Assembly (NCBI GenBank): GCA_946886075.1
Contig: CAMPHR010000002.1
Location: forward strand, 62,001 to 126,000
Length of the DNA stretch: 64,000 nucleotides
Direction: 5' to 3'
Origin: an uncultured Novosphingobium sp.
GTDB taxonomy: Bacteria; Pseudomonadota; Alphaproteobacteria; Sphingomonadales; Sphingomonadaceae
The translations under genes were made by a program, and so were the position numbers. The notes beneath the pieces were generated by a model. That model did no database searches and had not been told where the DNA came from. It saw only the letters and a list, made by a program, of their open reading frames with translations. Of the stretch, positions 8,007 to 16,407 are shown one piece after another (position 1 is the stretch's first letter; every line of letters starts with the position of its first letter).

Positions 8007-8777
8007 TCATTTCTTCAACCGGTAACCTGTCCGGAACACCCAACCGATGATGGCGAGGCACACTGCCAGCATCGCGGCGATGAACAGCAAGCTGAACTCG
8101 ATCCCGACATCGCCCTTCCCGAAGAAGGTCCATCGGAAGCCCGACACCAGATAGACGATCGGGTTGAACAGCGTGATCGTGCGCCACGGCTCGGCCAGCA
8201 TATGCACCGAGTAGAACGCACCGCCCAGGAAGGTCATGGGCATGATCAGCAGCATCGGAATGACCTGCAACTGCTCGAAACTCTGTGCCCAAATCCCTAG
8301 GATGAAGCCGAAAAGGCAGAAGCTGACGGCGATCAGCACCATGAACGCCGCCATGGCCAGGGGATGTTCGACATGGACATCGACGAACAGGTGCGCCGTC
8401 ACGAATATGATCGTGCCGACGCTAAGCGACTTGGTCGCCGCCGCCCCGACATAAGCGATGACGGTTTCCGTTGCCGATACCGGCGCGGAAAGCAGCTCGT
8501 AAATGGTACCGGCGAATTTGGGCATGTAGATGCCGAAACTCGCATTGAAGATGCTCTCGGTGAACATCGACATCATGATGAGGCCCGGCACGATGAACGC
8601 CGCATAGTCGATGCCATCGATCTGCGTCATCCGCGACCCGATCGCGCCGCCGAACACCACGAAATAGAGCGATGTGGTGATCACCGGCACCAGTAGTCCG
8701 GTCAGCAGGGTGCGGCTGAACCGGTGCAGCTCAAATTTGTAGATCGACCAGATCGCCCGATAGTTGAACCCGCTCAT
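8007..8777 (-). CDS. ABC-2 type export permease
   Basis: A 256-residue inner membrane subunit with about six helices, matching the ABC-2 permease family (YadH-like): a cytosolic start ([13 protein letters not shown]), [13 protein letters not shown], a central [26 protein letters not shown] region and [34 protein letters not shown] near the end, typical of the family. Its start overlaps the stop of the ATPase gene by four bases. Together they form one exporter; the cargo (drug, lipid or polysaccharide) is unknown. Confidence 0.87.
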   Translation of the reverse strand: MSGFNYRAIWSIYKFELHRFSRTLLTGLLVPVITTSLYFVVFGGAIGSRMTQIDGIDYAAFIVPGLIMMSMFTESIFNASFGIYMPKFAGTIYELLSAPVSATETVIAYVGAAATKSLSVGTIIFVTAHLFVDVHVEHPLAMAAFMVLIAVSFCLFGFILGIWAQSFEQLQVIPMLLIMPMTFLGGAFYSVHMLAEPWRTITLFNPIVYLVSGFRWTFFGKGDVGIEFSLLFIAAMLAVCLAIIGWVFRTGYRLKK

Positions 8778-9706
8778 GCCGCCTTCTCCTGATGAACGAG
8801 GCTGACGAAAATATCTTCCAGGCTGCTCTGCTGCGTGTTGAGATCCTTATAGCCGATGCCCAGGTCGCCCAGCTTGCGGAGCAGCGACGACACGCCGGTC
8901 CGCTCGGCGCGAGTATCAAATACATATTCGATCTCGCAACCATCCGACTTCAGCGACAAATCCCACTCGCCAAGTTCCGCCGGAATCTGTTCCAGCGGGT
9001 GGGTCAGGGTCACCGTCAGGCTCTTCTTCCCCAGCTTCTTCATCAGCGCGGTCTTGTCTTCAACCAGGATCAGCTCGCCCTTGTTGATCACCCCGACGCG
9101 GTCCGCCATTTCCTCGGCTTCCTCGATATAATGGGTGGTAAGGATGATGGTGACGCCCGTTTGCCGCAGTTCGCCGATCAGCTTCCACATGTCCCGCCGC
9201 AGCTCGACGTCTACGCCCGCCGTCGGCTCGTCCAGGAACAGCACGCGGGGCTCATGGCTGAGCGCCTTGGCGATCATCACGCGGCGCTTCATACCGCCCG
9301 ATAATTCCAGCATCTTGTTGTTGCGCTTGTCCCACAATGACAGGTCGCGCAGCACCTTTTCGATATAGGCGTCGTCGCGCGGCTTGCCGAACAGGCCACG
9401 GGAAAAGCGCACGGTGTCGATCACCCGCTCGAACGCATCGGTGTGCAGTTCCTGCGGCACCAACCCGATCGCGGATCGCGATCCACGATAGCTGCGCACG
9501 ATATCATGGCCCGCTACGGTCACAGTTCCGCTGGTCGGCCGCACATTGCCGCAGATGATGGAAATCATCGTGGTCTTGCCCGCGCCATTGGGGCCCAGCA
9601 GGGCGAATATCTCGCCCTCTACAATCTCCAGATCGATGCCCTTGAGCGCCTGATAGCCCGAAGCGTAGCTCTTCTTCAGCCCGGACACGGTAATGATGGA
9701 CGCCAT
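8774..9706 (-). CDS. ABC transporter ATP-binding subunit (YadG-like)
   Basis: The nucleotide-binding subunit partnering the permease at 8007. Seen in 310 residues: Walker [10 protein letters not shown] (38-46), Q-loop around VPQE (83-86), signature LSGGM (135-139), Walker B VLFLDEP (155-161) and the switch His in [15 protein letters not shown]. The last 80 residues form a C-terminal regulatory-type extension common in ABC-2 exporters. The ATG at 9706 begins the pair; the gap to the methyltransferase gene is 64 bases. Confidence 0.9.
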   Translation of the reverse strand: MASIITVSGLKKSYASGYQALKGIDLEIVEGEIFALLGPNGAGKTTMISIICGNVRPTSGTVTVAGHDIVRSYRGSRSAIGLVPQELHTDAFERVIDTVRFSRGLFGKPRDDAYIEKVLRDLSLWDKRNNKMLELSGGMKRRVMIAKALSHEPRVLFLDEPTAGVDVELRRDMWKLIGELRQTGVTIILTTHYIEEAEEMADRVGVINKGELILVEDKTALMKKLGKKSLTVTLTHPLEQIPAELGEWDLSLKSDGCEIEYVFDTRAERTGVSSLLRKLGDLGIGYKDLNTQQSSLEDIFVSLVHQEKAA

Positions 9707-9770
9707 GCGCGCTTATGCCCCTCTTTATCTGCACGCCAAGATAGGGCGGCGGCGCGTCCGCGCAACCGGA

Positions 9771-10400
9771 CTATTCGCCGCGCCGATGAAAGCGGAAGAC
9801 GGTGGCGGGAGGAAAGTTGCGCACGGTCTGCCCCACCCGAGCTACGTCCAAGTCCAGGGCGTGCAGCACGTCGCGACTGACGGGCGGGCGCGTTGAATAG
9901 GTGAACTGGATGAAGTTGCCGCCCGGGCGCAGCATGCGGAACGCCTCGGACAATATGTCGGCATGCATATGGCGATCCATCGCCAGTAAGGGCAGGCCGC
10001 TCACCACCGTTTGATACTGCCCCGGCTCGCCAGCCGCCGCCGTCGACACGATCTGCGCAGGCGTTTCCAGCACGGACACATGCGGGAAGTGCCGCCGCAG
10101 GCCGCGCGCGAAGGCGGGATTGATCTCCACCACCTCCAGCTTTTCAGGCGGCAGGCCCGTCTGCAGGATCGCGCGGGTAAACACGCCAGTCCCGCCGCCC
10201 AGCTCCATCACGCGGCCGTCCAAAGGATCGATATGCGCCACCATCAGGCGCGCGAGATAGCGGCTGCTCGGCACGACCGACGCAGTCTGGCGCGGCTTTT
10301 TTACCCAGGCCGCGAGAAAATCCAGATATTCCGTCGCCCGCGCGCGAAATTCGCTTCGGGGCATGGCGATGACCCGGCCTCGTTTGGACTTGTCATGCAT
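9771..10400 (-). CDS. PmtA-like phospholipid N-methyltransferase / class I SAM methyltransferase
   Basis: A soluble 209-residue SAM-dependent methyltransferase. Motif I is VMELGGGTGVFT (64-75), followed by VVEINPAF and a later EAFRMLRPGGNFIQFTYS stretch. The N-terminus FLAAWVKKPRQTASVVPSS is shared with the Rhodobacter-type PmtA group, which methylates phosphatidylethanolamine towards phosphatidylcholine, and with rRNA dimethylase relatives. Lipid function is therefore probable but not certain. The start may be ATG 10400 or the internal ATG 12 codons later. Confidence 0.7.
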   Translation of the reverse strand: MHDKSKRGRVIAMPRSEFRARATEYLDFLAAWVKKPRQTASVVPSSRYLARLMVAHIDPLDGRVMELGGGTGVFTRAILQTGLPPEKLEVVEINPAFARGLRRHFPHVSVLETPAQIVSTAAAGEPGQYQTVVSGLPLLAMDRHMHADILSEAFRMLRPGGNFIQFTYSTRPPVSRDVLHALDLDVARVGQTVRNFPPATVFRFHRRGE

Positions 10401-10749
10401 GAGCGAAGGGTGACCAGGAACATGTCATCGCGACTCCCCTTAGCGAGCCGGGCGCGCGCCGTCGATTGGCTTTAACATGTCTGTAGATGGCAAATTTTTC
10501 ACTTGCCCCCATCCACCGCATTTTTCGTGAAGATCATCGACTAACCCTCGGGAGAGAGGGGAGCGGCGGGTCAATCCGCCATCGGCGGGCAATTCTTTCA
10601 ACGCTCAGCCTTGCTGAGTGCCGCCATCAACCCGCCAGGTTCACAAATAACCATTGCATTTCGGGTGTTTACCTCGTTGCCGCAGGTTCATGCAACCTCC
10701 TCCACTATGAACGGGTTCAACAGGCAAATCATTGTTTTGGAGGAGAATT
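10401..10749. other. Intergenic region with alternative hairpins
   Basis: This 349-base gap separates two divergent genes. GGCGG (10565-10569), CCGCC (10576-10580) and GGCGG (10584-10588) can pair left-middle or middle-right, so two hairpins exclude each other. A perfect CTCAGC/GCTGAG hairpin follows at 10604-10618. A ribosome site GGAGGAG lies just before ATG 10750. I saw no confident promoter or protein gene. Confidence 0.5.
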
Positions 10750-11052
10750 ATGCGCAAAGCCATTATCGCCCTGTCGGCCCTTTCAATGGCCATTCCTGTA
10801 TCCATGGCGATCCCGACGGATGGGGTCAGCGCCCGCGAGCATTACCGCTATCGCGAATGGCGTGGCCGTGACGGCCGCATGTATTGCCGCAAGTCTAACG
10901 GGACGACTGGCCTGATCGTCGGCGGCGTGGGCGGCGCCCTTCTGGGCCGGGCGATCGATACGCGTGGCGACCGCGCGACTGGCACCATTCTCGGCGCTGC
11001 CGGTGGCGCGCTGCTGGGCAAGGAAATCGACAGCAAGCGCCGCTGCCGCTGA
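10750..11052 (+). CDS. Exported glycine-zipper (2TM) protein
   Basis: A 100-residue protein with an N-terminal signal peptide (MRKAIIALSALSMAIPVSMA). A short charged segment with HYRYREWRGRDGRMYC precedes two glycine-zipper helices (TGLIVGGVGGALLGRAID and TGTILGAAGGALLGKEID), as in outer-membrane-associated 17 kDa-antigen-like proteins. The start ATG 10750 is set by the GGAGGAG ribosome site. Role is probably envelope integrity or stress, as inferred from relatives. A hairpin terminator follows. Confidence 0.85.
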   Translation: MRKAIIALSALSMAIPVSMAIPTDGVSAREHYRYREWRGRDGRMYCRKSNGTTGLIVGGVGGALLGRAIDTRGDRATGTILGAAGGALLGKEIDSKRRCR

Positions 11053-11070
11053 TCAGCGGAAGGCACAAGA

Positions 11071-11102
11071 AAGGGCGGCTCCCGGCTGGGCGCCGCCCTT
11101 TT
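11071..11102. terminator. Rho-independent terminator
   Basis: AAGGGCGGC (11071-11079) pairs with GCCGCCC (11092-11098), followed by TTTT. It ends the glycine-zipper transcript and lies between convergent genes, so it may also serve the minus-strand gene at 11125. Confidence 0.82.
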
Positions 11103-11124
11103 CCTATCTACTGAAAGTGAAAGC

Positions 11125-11409
11125 TTATTCCGAAGCGGCGCCGCGGGCTTCTTCCACGTTGAAAGCAACCGAGCGACCGCCCGACACGCCCGATACCTTG
11201 CCCTTGCGGACGGCGAGGTTGAAAGCGACGGCATCCGGGTAACGACGTCCCGAAATCTTCTGGCCGGCCTTCGTGTCCTTCACCTGGTAGACATAGGTGT
11301 AGCCCTCGTGCGTGAAGCGCTGCTTGCCTTCTTCCGCTTGGGCGGGCGCGATGGCGGCGGCGGCAGTGACGGTTGCACCAATAAGAATGAACTTCGACAG
11401 CATTCGCAT
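11125..11409 (-). CDS. Small secreted protein of unknown function
   Basis: A 94-residue protein with a signal peptide of about 25 residues (LIGATVTAAAAIAPAQA). The mature part has FTHEGYTYVYQVKDTKAGQKISGRRYP followed by FNLAVRKGKVSGVSGGRSVAFNV, a short beta-rich domain. The ATG at 11409 is preceded by AAGGAGAAAACCT, a good ribosome site. I recall similar short periplasmic proteins in sphingomonads but cannot give a function. Confidence 0.78.
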   Translation of the reverse strand: MRMLSKFILIGATVTAAAAIAPAQAEEGKQRFTHEGYTYVYQVKDTKAGQKISGRRYPDAVAFNLAVRKGKVSGVSGGRSVAFNVEEARGAASE

Positions 11410-11544
11410 AGGTTTTCTCCTTGTGAATGCCGATCAAACACCTCTGCATCTTCTTGTTCTGTTGAGCCCGAGCCTATGCGCAGACCTTACCCAAGCAATC
11501 GCAAAAAGCGGATCACCAGTTGTGGTTGACGCAACTGGCGCTCT

Positions 11545-11952
11545 TCACCCCTCCGACAGGAATAGGATGTGGCGGAATTGCGCTTCAGTCAGCGGGGATA
11601 CGGACAGCCGCGACTGCCGCAGCATCACCATGTCGGCAAGCGCCGGGTCCGCTTTCATCGCCTTTAACGTGACCGGCTTCTTCAGCTTGCGTTCCGGCGC
11701 GACATGGACCGCGATCCACTTGCCGCTTTCATCGGTGCTGTCGGGCGCTGCTTCCTCGACGATCTTCATGATCCCGACCGCTTCGACGCCGATATTGCTA
11801 TGGTAAAAGAACGACAGATCCCCTTTGCGCATCGCCTTCATGTTGAGCTGCGCGGCATGGTTGCGGACTCCGTCCCACTCGGCCTTTCCTTTCTCGACCA
11901 GGTCGTCATAGGAAAAGACATCAGGTTCCGATTTCATCAGCCAATAGTTCAT
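11545..11952 (-). CDS. EVE domain protein
   Basis: A 135-residue single EVE domain, related to the PUA-like fold and to thymocyte nuclear protein 1, proposed to bind modified bases in DNA or RNA. The typical start MNYWLMKSEPDVFSYDDL is followed by WDGVRNHAAQLNMKAMRKGDLSFFYHSN and a C-terminal ADMVMLRQSRLSVSPLTEAQF, all standard for this family. It diverges from the 2OG oxygenase gene with a 74-base gap. Confidence 0.92.
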   Translation of the reverse strand: MNYWLMKSEPDVFSYDDLVEKGKAEWDGVRNHAAQLNMKAMRKGDLSFFYHSNIGVEAVGIMKIVEEAAPDSTDESGKWIAVHVAPERKLKKPVTLKAMKADPALADMVMLRQSRLSVSPLTEAQFRHILFLSEG

Positions 11953-12026
11953 GATCGCTTCCTTGCATCAGCCGTCGGAGCCAATCAAGGATCGCGCGGG
12001 TCTTTGTCAGAAGGGAAAGCTGAAAC

Positions 12027-12971
12027 TTGCCATACGACACGCTGGAGCAGGTACCGCTGCTGTCGATGACAGCCATGGCGCCGCGAGACTTCGCAAAGGC
12101 GCTCGGCGACTCGTTCCGCCAGTTCGGCTTCGCCATGGTGAGCGACCATGGCATGGACGCTGGCCTTATCGAGGAAGGATGGCGGCTCGCCCATGCCTTC
12201 TTCGCCCTGCCGGAGGACATCAAGCGCCGCTACGACGCCAGCGGCAATGGCGGCCAGCGGGGCTACACAGCATTCGGGCGGGAAATCGCCAAAGGCGCGA
12301 GCGAGAATGACCTGAAGGAATTCTGGCATGTCGGCCGCGACCTGCCTGCCACGCATCGGCTGGCGACCACCATGCCTCCGAATATCTGGCCGAAGGAAAT
12401 CAAGGATTTTCAAAAGCTTTTCAGCCGCCTCTATGCGGAATTCGACCGCTTGGGCGCTGAATTGCTCGCCGCCATCGCCCTCTATCTGGGGTTACCCGAA
12501 CGCTGGTTCGACGATGCGATCGAAGATGGCAATTCGATCCTGCGCCTGCTGCACTATCCGCCCGTCTCGGCAAATGCCCCCGGCATCCGTGCGGGCGCCC
12601 ACGAAGATATCAACCTTATCACCCTGCTACTCGGCGCCGAGGAAGGCGGCCTGGAGATCCGTGACCTTCAGGGGAACTGGCTGCCGGTCGTCCCTCCACC
12701 CGGCGCGCTGGCGATCAATGTCGGCGACATGCTCCAGCGCCTGACCAATCACCGCCTGCGCTCGACCAGCCATCGCGTCGTCAATCCGCCACCCGATCGG
12801 CGCGGCGTCGCCCGCTATTCCATGCCCTTCTTCCTGCACCTGCGACCCGACTTCATCATCGAGCCGCTGCCGCAATGCATCGATGCCGACCACCCGCGCC
12901 GCGATCCGCCCATCACTGCGCATGATTATCTGATCGAGCGCCTGCGCGAGATCGGACTGGTGAAAAGTTGA
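12027..12971 (+). CDS. Isopenicillin N synthase-like 2-oxoglutarate/Fe(II) oxygenase
   Basis: A cytosolic non-heme iron oxygenase of 314 residues. Iron ligands are His192 and Asp194 in AHEDINLITLL and His249 in STSHRVV; the 2-oxoglutarate anchor is Arg263 in ARYSMPFF. The N-terminal DIOX_N domain (VPLLSM..FGFAMVSDHG) is complete only with the TTG start at 12027, which follows an AAGGGAAA ribosome site. The substrate is unknown; many sphingomonads carry such a single gene. It converges with folB. Confidence 0.88.
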   Translation: MPYDTLEQVPLLSMTAMAPRDFAKALGDSFRQFGFAMVSDHGMDAGLIEEGWRLAHAFFALPEDIKRRYDASGNGGQRGYTAFGREIAKGASENDLKEFWHVGRDLPATHRLATTMPPNIWPKEIKDFQKLFSRLYAEFDRLGAELLAAIALYLGLPERWFDDAIEDGNSILRLLHYPPVSANAPGIRAGAHEDINLITLLLGAEEGGLEIRDLQGNWLPVVPPPGALAINVGDMLQRLTNHRLRSTSHRVVNPPPDRRGVARYSMPFFLHLRPDFIIEPLPQCIDADHPRRDPPITAHDYLIERLREIGLVKS

Positions 12972-12983
12972 GGGCCCGTCAGT

Positions 12984-13367
12984 CTATTTGCGCCACCGGC
13001 CAAGCGTAATGCCGATTTCCTCGCCCTTTTCGCTCAGCGCCAGCTTGATGATCTTCACCTCGACATGCATCACCTTGTCATCCTGAAGGAAGATCGTGTC
13101 GATGATATGGTCCGCCACCGCTTCGATCAGCGTGAAATGCTGGCCTTCGGGCAAAGCGCTGGTCGCCGCATGCTTCAGGTCCATGTAGTTTTTCGAACGG
13201 GATAGCGGCGTATCCAGCTCATAATGATCGGCGACCTTCAACCGCGCGCGGATGGAAATACGCAGCGGCTGGGGCAGATGGGTTTCTTCCGAATAGATGC
13301 CCGTCAGGACATCGACGTCCAAATGATTGACCTCCAGCGTCAGAAAATCGTCAAATCCGCTGTGCAT
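12984..13367 (-). CDS. folB: Dihydroneopterin aldolase
   Basis: A 127-residue FolB-family protein converting dihydroneopterin to 6-hydroxymethyl-dihydropterin in folate synthesis. The signature VNHLDVDVLTGIYSEE(T) with IGIY-like turn, the central DTPLSRSKNYMDLKHA and LIEAVADHIIDTIF match the family. It normally forms an octamer; the related FolX epimerase cannot be ruled out. It is convergent with the oxygenase, separated by 12 bases. Confidence 0.85.
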   Translation of the reverse strand: MHSGFDDFLTLEVNHLDVDVLTGIYSEETHLPQPLRISIRARLKVADHYELDTPLSRSKNYMDLKHAATSALPEGQHFTLIEAVADHIIDTIFLQDDKVMHVEVKIIKLALSEKGEEIGITLGRWRK

Positions 13368-13478
13368 GGCTTTCCTGCTGCTGGCGATGGCCAGAATAGA
13401 CTTTCATTTTGCGGAGCAGGCGCTAATCCCGCCGCTCCCGGCGCGGTCCATGCGCCATTGACGGCGGATCGGCAAGAC

Positions 13479-13997
13479 GTGTCTCATATTGTGCCCCTCA
13501 ACATCGTGGCGGAAGAGGCGATCGAGCAGTTGCTTGATGCTGCTTTCGGGCCCGACAGGCACGGCCGCACCGCCTATCTGATCCGGCAAGGCATGGCGTG
13601 GGCGCCCGAACTGTCGTTCGCCATGATGGACGAGCATGGCGAACTGGCCGGGACACTGCAAAGCTGGCCCGTCGCGCTCACCCACAGCGATGGAACGCAG
13701 ACGCCGCTGATCATGGTTGGCCCCGTCGCTGTTTCACCCGCCCTTCAGCGCACCGGTCATGGCCGCGCCCTGATGGACGCGGTCATGAACGCCGCCCGCG
13801 CTCATCGTAGCGAGCCGCTGATCATGATCGGCGATCCGGAATATTATGGCCGCTTCTGGGGCTTTTCCGCCGCGGCCACCGGCGGCTGGGCCTGCCCCGG
13901 CCCCTATGAAGCGCGCCGCCTGCTCGCCCTTTCGGCGGATGGCTCGGCAATCGGAGGCGAAGGCATGCTGGGGCCGCGAATCACCGCAGGCATGTGA
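13479..13997 (+). CDS. GNAT-family N-acetyltransferase
   Basis: The acetyl-CoA binding region VGPVAVSPALQRTGHGRALMDAVM shows the GNAT Q/RxxGxG/A motif (QRTGHG). The C-terminal MIGDPEYYGRFWGFSAA resembles the YhbS-like subgroup. From GTG 13479 it is 172 residues; GTG 13491 is an alternative, and the longer open frame upstream is antisense of folB. The substrate (small amine, protein or antibiotic) is unknown. It is followed 43 bases later by the DUF1285 gene. Confidence 0.78.
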   Translation: MSHIVPLNIVAEEAIEQLLDAAFGPDRHGRTAYLIRQGMAWAPELSFAMMDEHGELAGTLQSWPVALTHSDGTQTPLIMVGPVAVSPALQRTGHGRALMDAVMNAARAHRSEPLIMIGDPEYYGRFWGFSAAATGGWACPGPYEARRLLALSADGSAIGGEGMLGPRITAGM

Positions 13998-14040
13998 TTT
14001 CCCTTTTGCCTTCCCCGCCGCGCGATCCTATCTCGACGGC

Positions 14041-14607
14041 ATGCCGATGGACCCGCTACCCGATCTTTCAAATCTCTCCCTCGCCGACATTGCCCGTCTG
14101 GCGCAGGAAAAGCGGCTGCCCCCTGTTGACAAGTGGAACCCCGACCATTGTGGCGACAGTGAAATGCGCATCGCCCGCGATGGCACCTGGTTTCATCAGG
14201 GGTCGCCGATCGGCCGTGAAGCAATGGTGCGGCTCTTCTCCACGATCCTGCGGCGTGAGAGCGACGGCTCCTATGTACTTGTAACTCCAGTTGAAAAGCT
14301 CTCAATCGAAGTTGAAGACGCTCCCTTCCTCGCAGTGGAGCTCAAAAGCGAGGGCGAAGGCCGCAGCCGCGCCCTCGCCTTCCGCCTTAACACCGGCGAC
14401 CTGATAGCCGCAGGGCCCGAAAACCCCCTCGTCATCCGGGAAACGCCCGACGGCCCGCATCCTTATCTCCATGTGCGCGGCGGCCTTGAGGCATTGGTCA
14501 ATCGCAGCGTCTATTATGAACTGATGAACCTCGCGCTTGATGAAGCGAGCGACCCGGTCGGCCTGTGGAGCAACGGCGCCTTCTACCCGCTGGACGGCTC
14601 CGCATGA
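14041..14607 (+). CDS. DUF1285 protein
   Basis: A soluble protein of 188 residues matching DUF1285, seen in KWNPDHCGDSEMRIARDGTWFHQGSPIGREAMVRLFSTILRRE and PHPYLHVRGGLEALVNRSVYYEL, with the family's Cys-Gly and W.H.G.PI features. Function is not established. ATG 14041 gives the expected N-terminus. Its stop overlaps the next start (ATGA at 14604); the order DUF1285-Nudix-CCA transferase is one I recall in alphaproteobacteria. Confidence 0.88.
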   Translation: MPMDPLPDLSNLSLADIARLAQEKRLPPVDKWNPDHCGDSEMRIARDGTWFHQGSPIGREAMVRLFSTILRRESDGSYVLVTPVEKLSIEVEDAPFLAVELKSEGEGRSRALAFRLNTGDLIAAGPENPLVIRETPDGPHPYLHVRGGLEALVNRSVYYELMNLALDEASDPVGLWSNGAFYPLDGSA

Positions 14608-15215
14608 ACCTGGCTGACCGGCTGCGATCCGCGCTGGCTGAGGGACATGCCCGCGAAGTCGGGCTGACGACATCGGACACGCGCGATCCCCGCATCGATG
14701 GCGAACTGGTGCTTGCGCCTGCCGCCGTGCTGGTCGCCATCACCGACCGGCCGGAGCCTGGGCTAATCCTTACCGAGCGGGCGGCTTCCCTGCGCAAACA
14801 TGCGGGCCAGATAGCGTTCCCCGGCGGGCGCGTTGATCAGGAAGACGCAGACGAGATTGCCGGGGCGTTGCGTGAGGCGAAGGAGGAAATAGCACTCCCG
14901 CCTGATATGGTGGATATCATCGGGATAACCGATCGCTACCATACATTCACCGGCTTCGACATCGTGCCCGTCCTGGGCGTCATTCCGCCCAACCTGCCGC
15001 TAACGCCGCAGGCAGACGAGGTGGCGGACTGGTTCGAGTTGCCCCTGTCTTTCGCCCTGGACCCCGCCAACCGCATCAAACATGCTGTGAATTTCCAAGG
15101 TGTTGAGCGGCACTATTATGAAATCATGTGGAACGACCGCCGCATCTGGGGCATCACCGCCGCCATCCTTGCCAATCTCTCGCGGAGGCTCGATCTTGAC
15201 CGCCTTGTTGCCTGA
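14604..15215 (+). CDS. CoA pyrophosphatase-type Nudix hydrolase
   Basis: A 203-residue Nudix enzyme that probably splits CoA or CoA derivatives. The CoA-specific element LTERAASLRKHAGQIAFPGG (57-75) precedes the Nudix box REAKEEIAL (90-98) with the metal-binding glutamates; the normally glycine position of the box reads Ala97, a mild deviation. It is translationally coupled to DUF1285 upstream and overlaps the start of the CCA-transferase gene by 20 bases. Confidence 0.88.
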   Translation: MNLADRLRSALAEGHAREVGLTTSDTRDPRIDGELVLAPAAVLVAITDRPEPGLILTERAASLRKHAGQIAFPGGRVDQEDADEIAGALREAKEEIALPPDMVDIIGITDRYHTFTGFDIVPVLGVIPPNLPLTPQADEVADWFELPLSFALDPANRIKHAVNFQGVERHYYEIMWNDRRIWGITAAILANLSRRLDLDRLVA

Positions 15216-16407
15216 TGCCGAATGGCGTCATCGGCCCGGCCTAGATGGCCTGCTCACTGCGCTGGGGGCGGAACAGGGCCTTGCCCGCTATGTCGGCGGA
15301 GCGGTACGCGATGGCCTGCTTGGGCTCCCCGTCAACGACCTCGACATCGCGACTGCACTGGAGCCGCAACAGGTGGTCGATCGCCTCAAGGCCGCCGGGA
15401 TCAAGGCGGTGCCCACCGGCATCGACCATGGCACCGTCACCGCCGTAATTGCGGGGTGGCCGGTCGAGATCACGACCTTGCGCCGCGATATCAGCACCGA
15501 CGGCCGCCGGGCGACCATTGCCTATACCACTGATTGGCGGGAGGATGCAGCCCGGCGCGATTTCACCATCAACGCCCTTTATGCCGACCCACAGACCCAT
15601 AAGATCACCGACTTCTTCGGCGGCGTCGATGATCTGCGCGCGGGCCGCGTCCGCTTCATCGGCAGCGCCGTCGAGCGAATTGTGGAGGATCATCTGCGCA
15701 TCCTGCGCTACTTCCGCTTCCTCGCGCGCTTCGGCCGCGACACGGTGGATGAGGAGGCCTATGCCGCCTGCCGCGCCGCCGCCAATAGCCTTATGGCGCT
15801 GTCTCGCGAGCGTATCGCCGACGAACTGCTGAAGCTGCTCGCCCTTCCCGATCCGCTCGCCTCACTTCGCCTGATGGTCGATGGCGGCATCTTCGTTCCG
15901 GTCCTGCCGGAAATCGGATCTGACGGGCTTGCGCGGGTAGAGCAGCTTGTCCAGCGCGAGACTGAAGCCGCTATTCCGCCCGCCGCCCTGCGCCGTCTGG
16001 CCGCCCTTCTTCCTCCAGACGCCCGCGCCGCCGATGCTGTCGGCGCACGTCTCAAACTGTCCAACAAAGCTAGAAAGCGCCTCAGCATCGCGCTTGAACC
16101 GATGTCCGCGTCAAGCTCGCCCAGGGCGCTTGCCTTCCAGGTCGGCGTAGAAGGCGCCATCGACCGGATCCTGCTCGACCCCTCCTCAACCATCGACGGC
16201 ATCGCCGAGCTCGAAGGCTGGGTCCCGCCGCAACTCCCCATCGGCGGAGGCGCCCTCATCTCGCGCGGCCTGCCGCCAGGGCCCAATGTAGCCAAAGCGC
16301 TAGGGGAAGTGCAGCGTATATGGGTGGATGAAGGGTTCCCGGAAGAAGCCCGGGTCAATCAAATCGCTGATCAGATCGTCTCGAAATTCCAGCGCGCCCG
16401 CCAATAA
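15196..16407 (+). CDS. CCA tRNA nucleotidyltransferase / poly(A) polymerase family
   Basis: A 403-residue class II nucleotidyltransferase that adds or repairs the CCA end of tRNA. Motifs are RYVGGAVRDGLLG (31-43), the catalytic DLD (48-50), RRDFTINALY and HLRILRYFRFLARFG. The start is TTG 15196 because GCGGAGG lies seven bases before it; the gene thus begins inside the Nudix gene. Its 3' end overlaps the minus-strand GGDEF/EAL gene by 37 bases. A poly(A) polymerase role is possible. Confidence 0.88.
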   Translation: MTALLPDAEWRHRPGLDGLLTALGAEQGLARYVGGAVRDGLLGLPVNDLDIATALEPQQVVDRLKAAGIKAVPTGIDHGTVTAVIAGWPVEITTLRRDISTDGRRATIAYTTDWREDAARRDFTINALYADPQTHKITDFFGGVDDLRAGRVRFIGSAVERIVEDHLRILRYFRFLARFGRDTVDEEAYAACRAAANSLMALSRERIADELLKLLALPDPLASLRLMVDGGIFVPVLPEIGSDGLARVEQLVQRETEAAIPPAALRRLAALLPPDARAADAVGARLKLSNKARKRLSIALEPMSASSSPRALAFQVGVEGAIDRILLDPSSTIDGIAELEGWVPPQLPIGGGALISRGLPPGPNVAKALGEVQRIWVDEGFPEEARVNQIADQIVSKFQRARQ

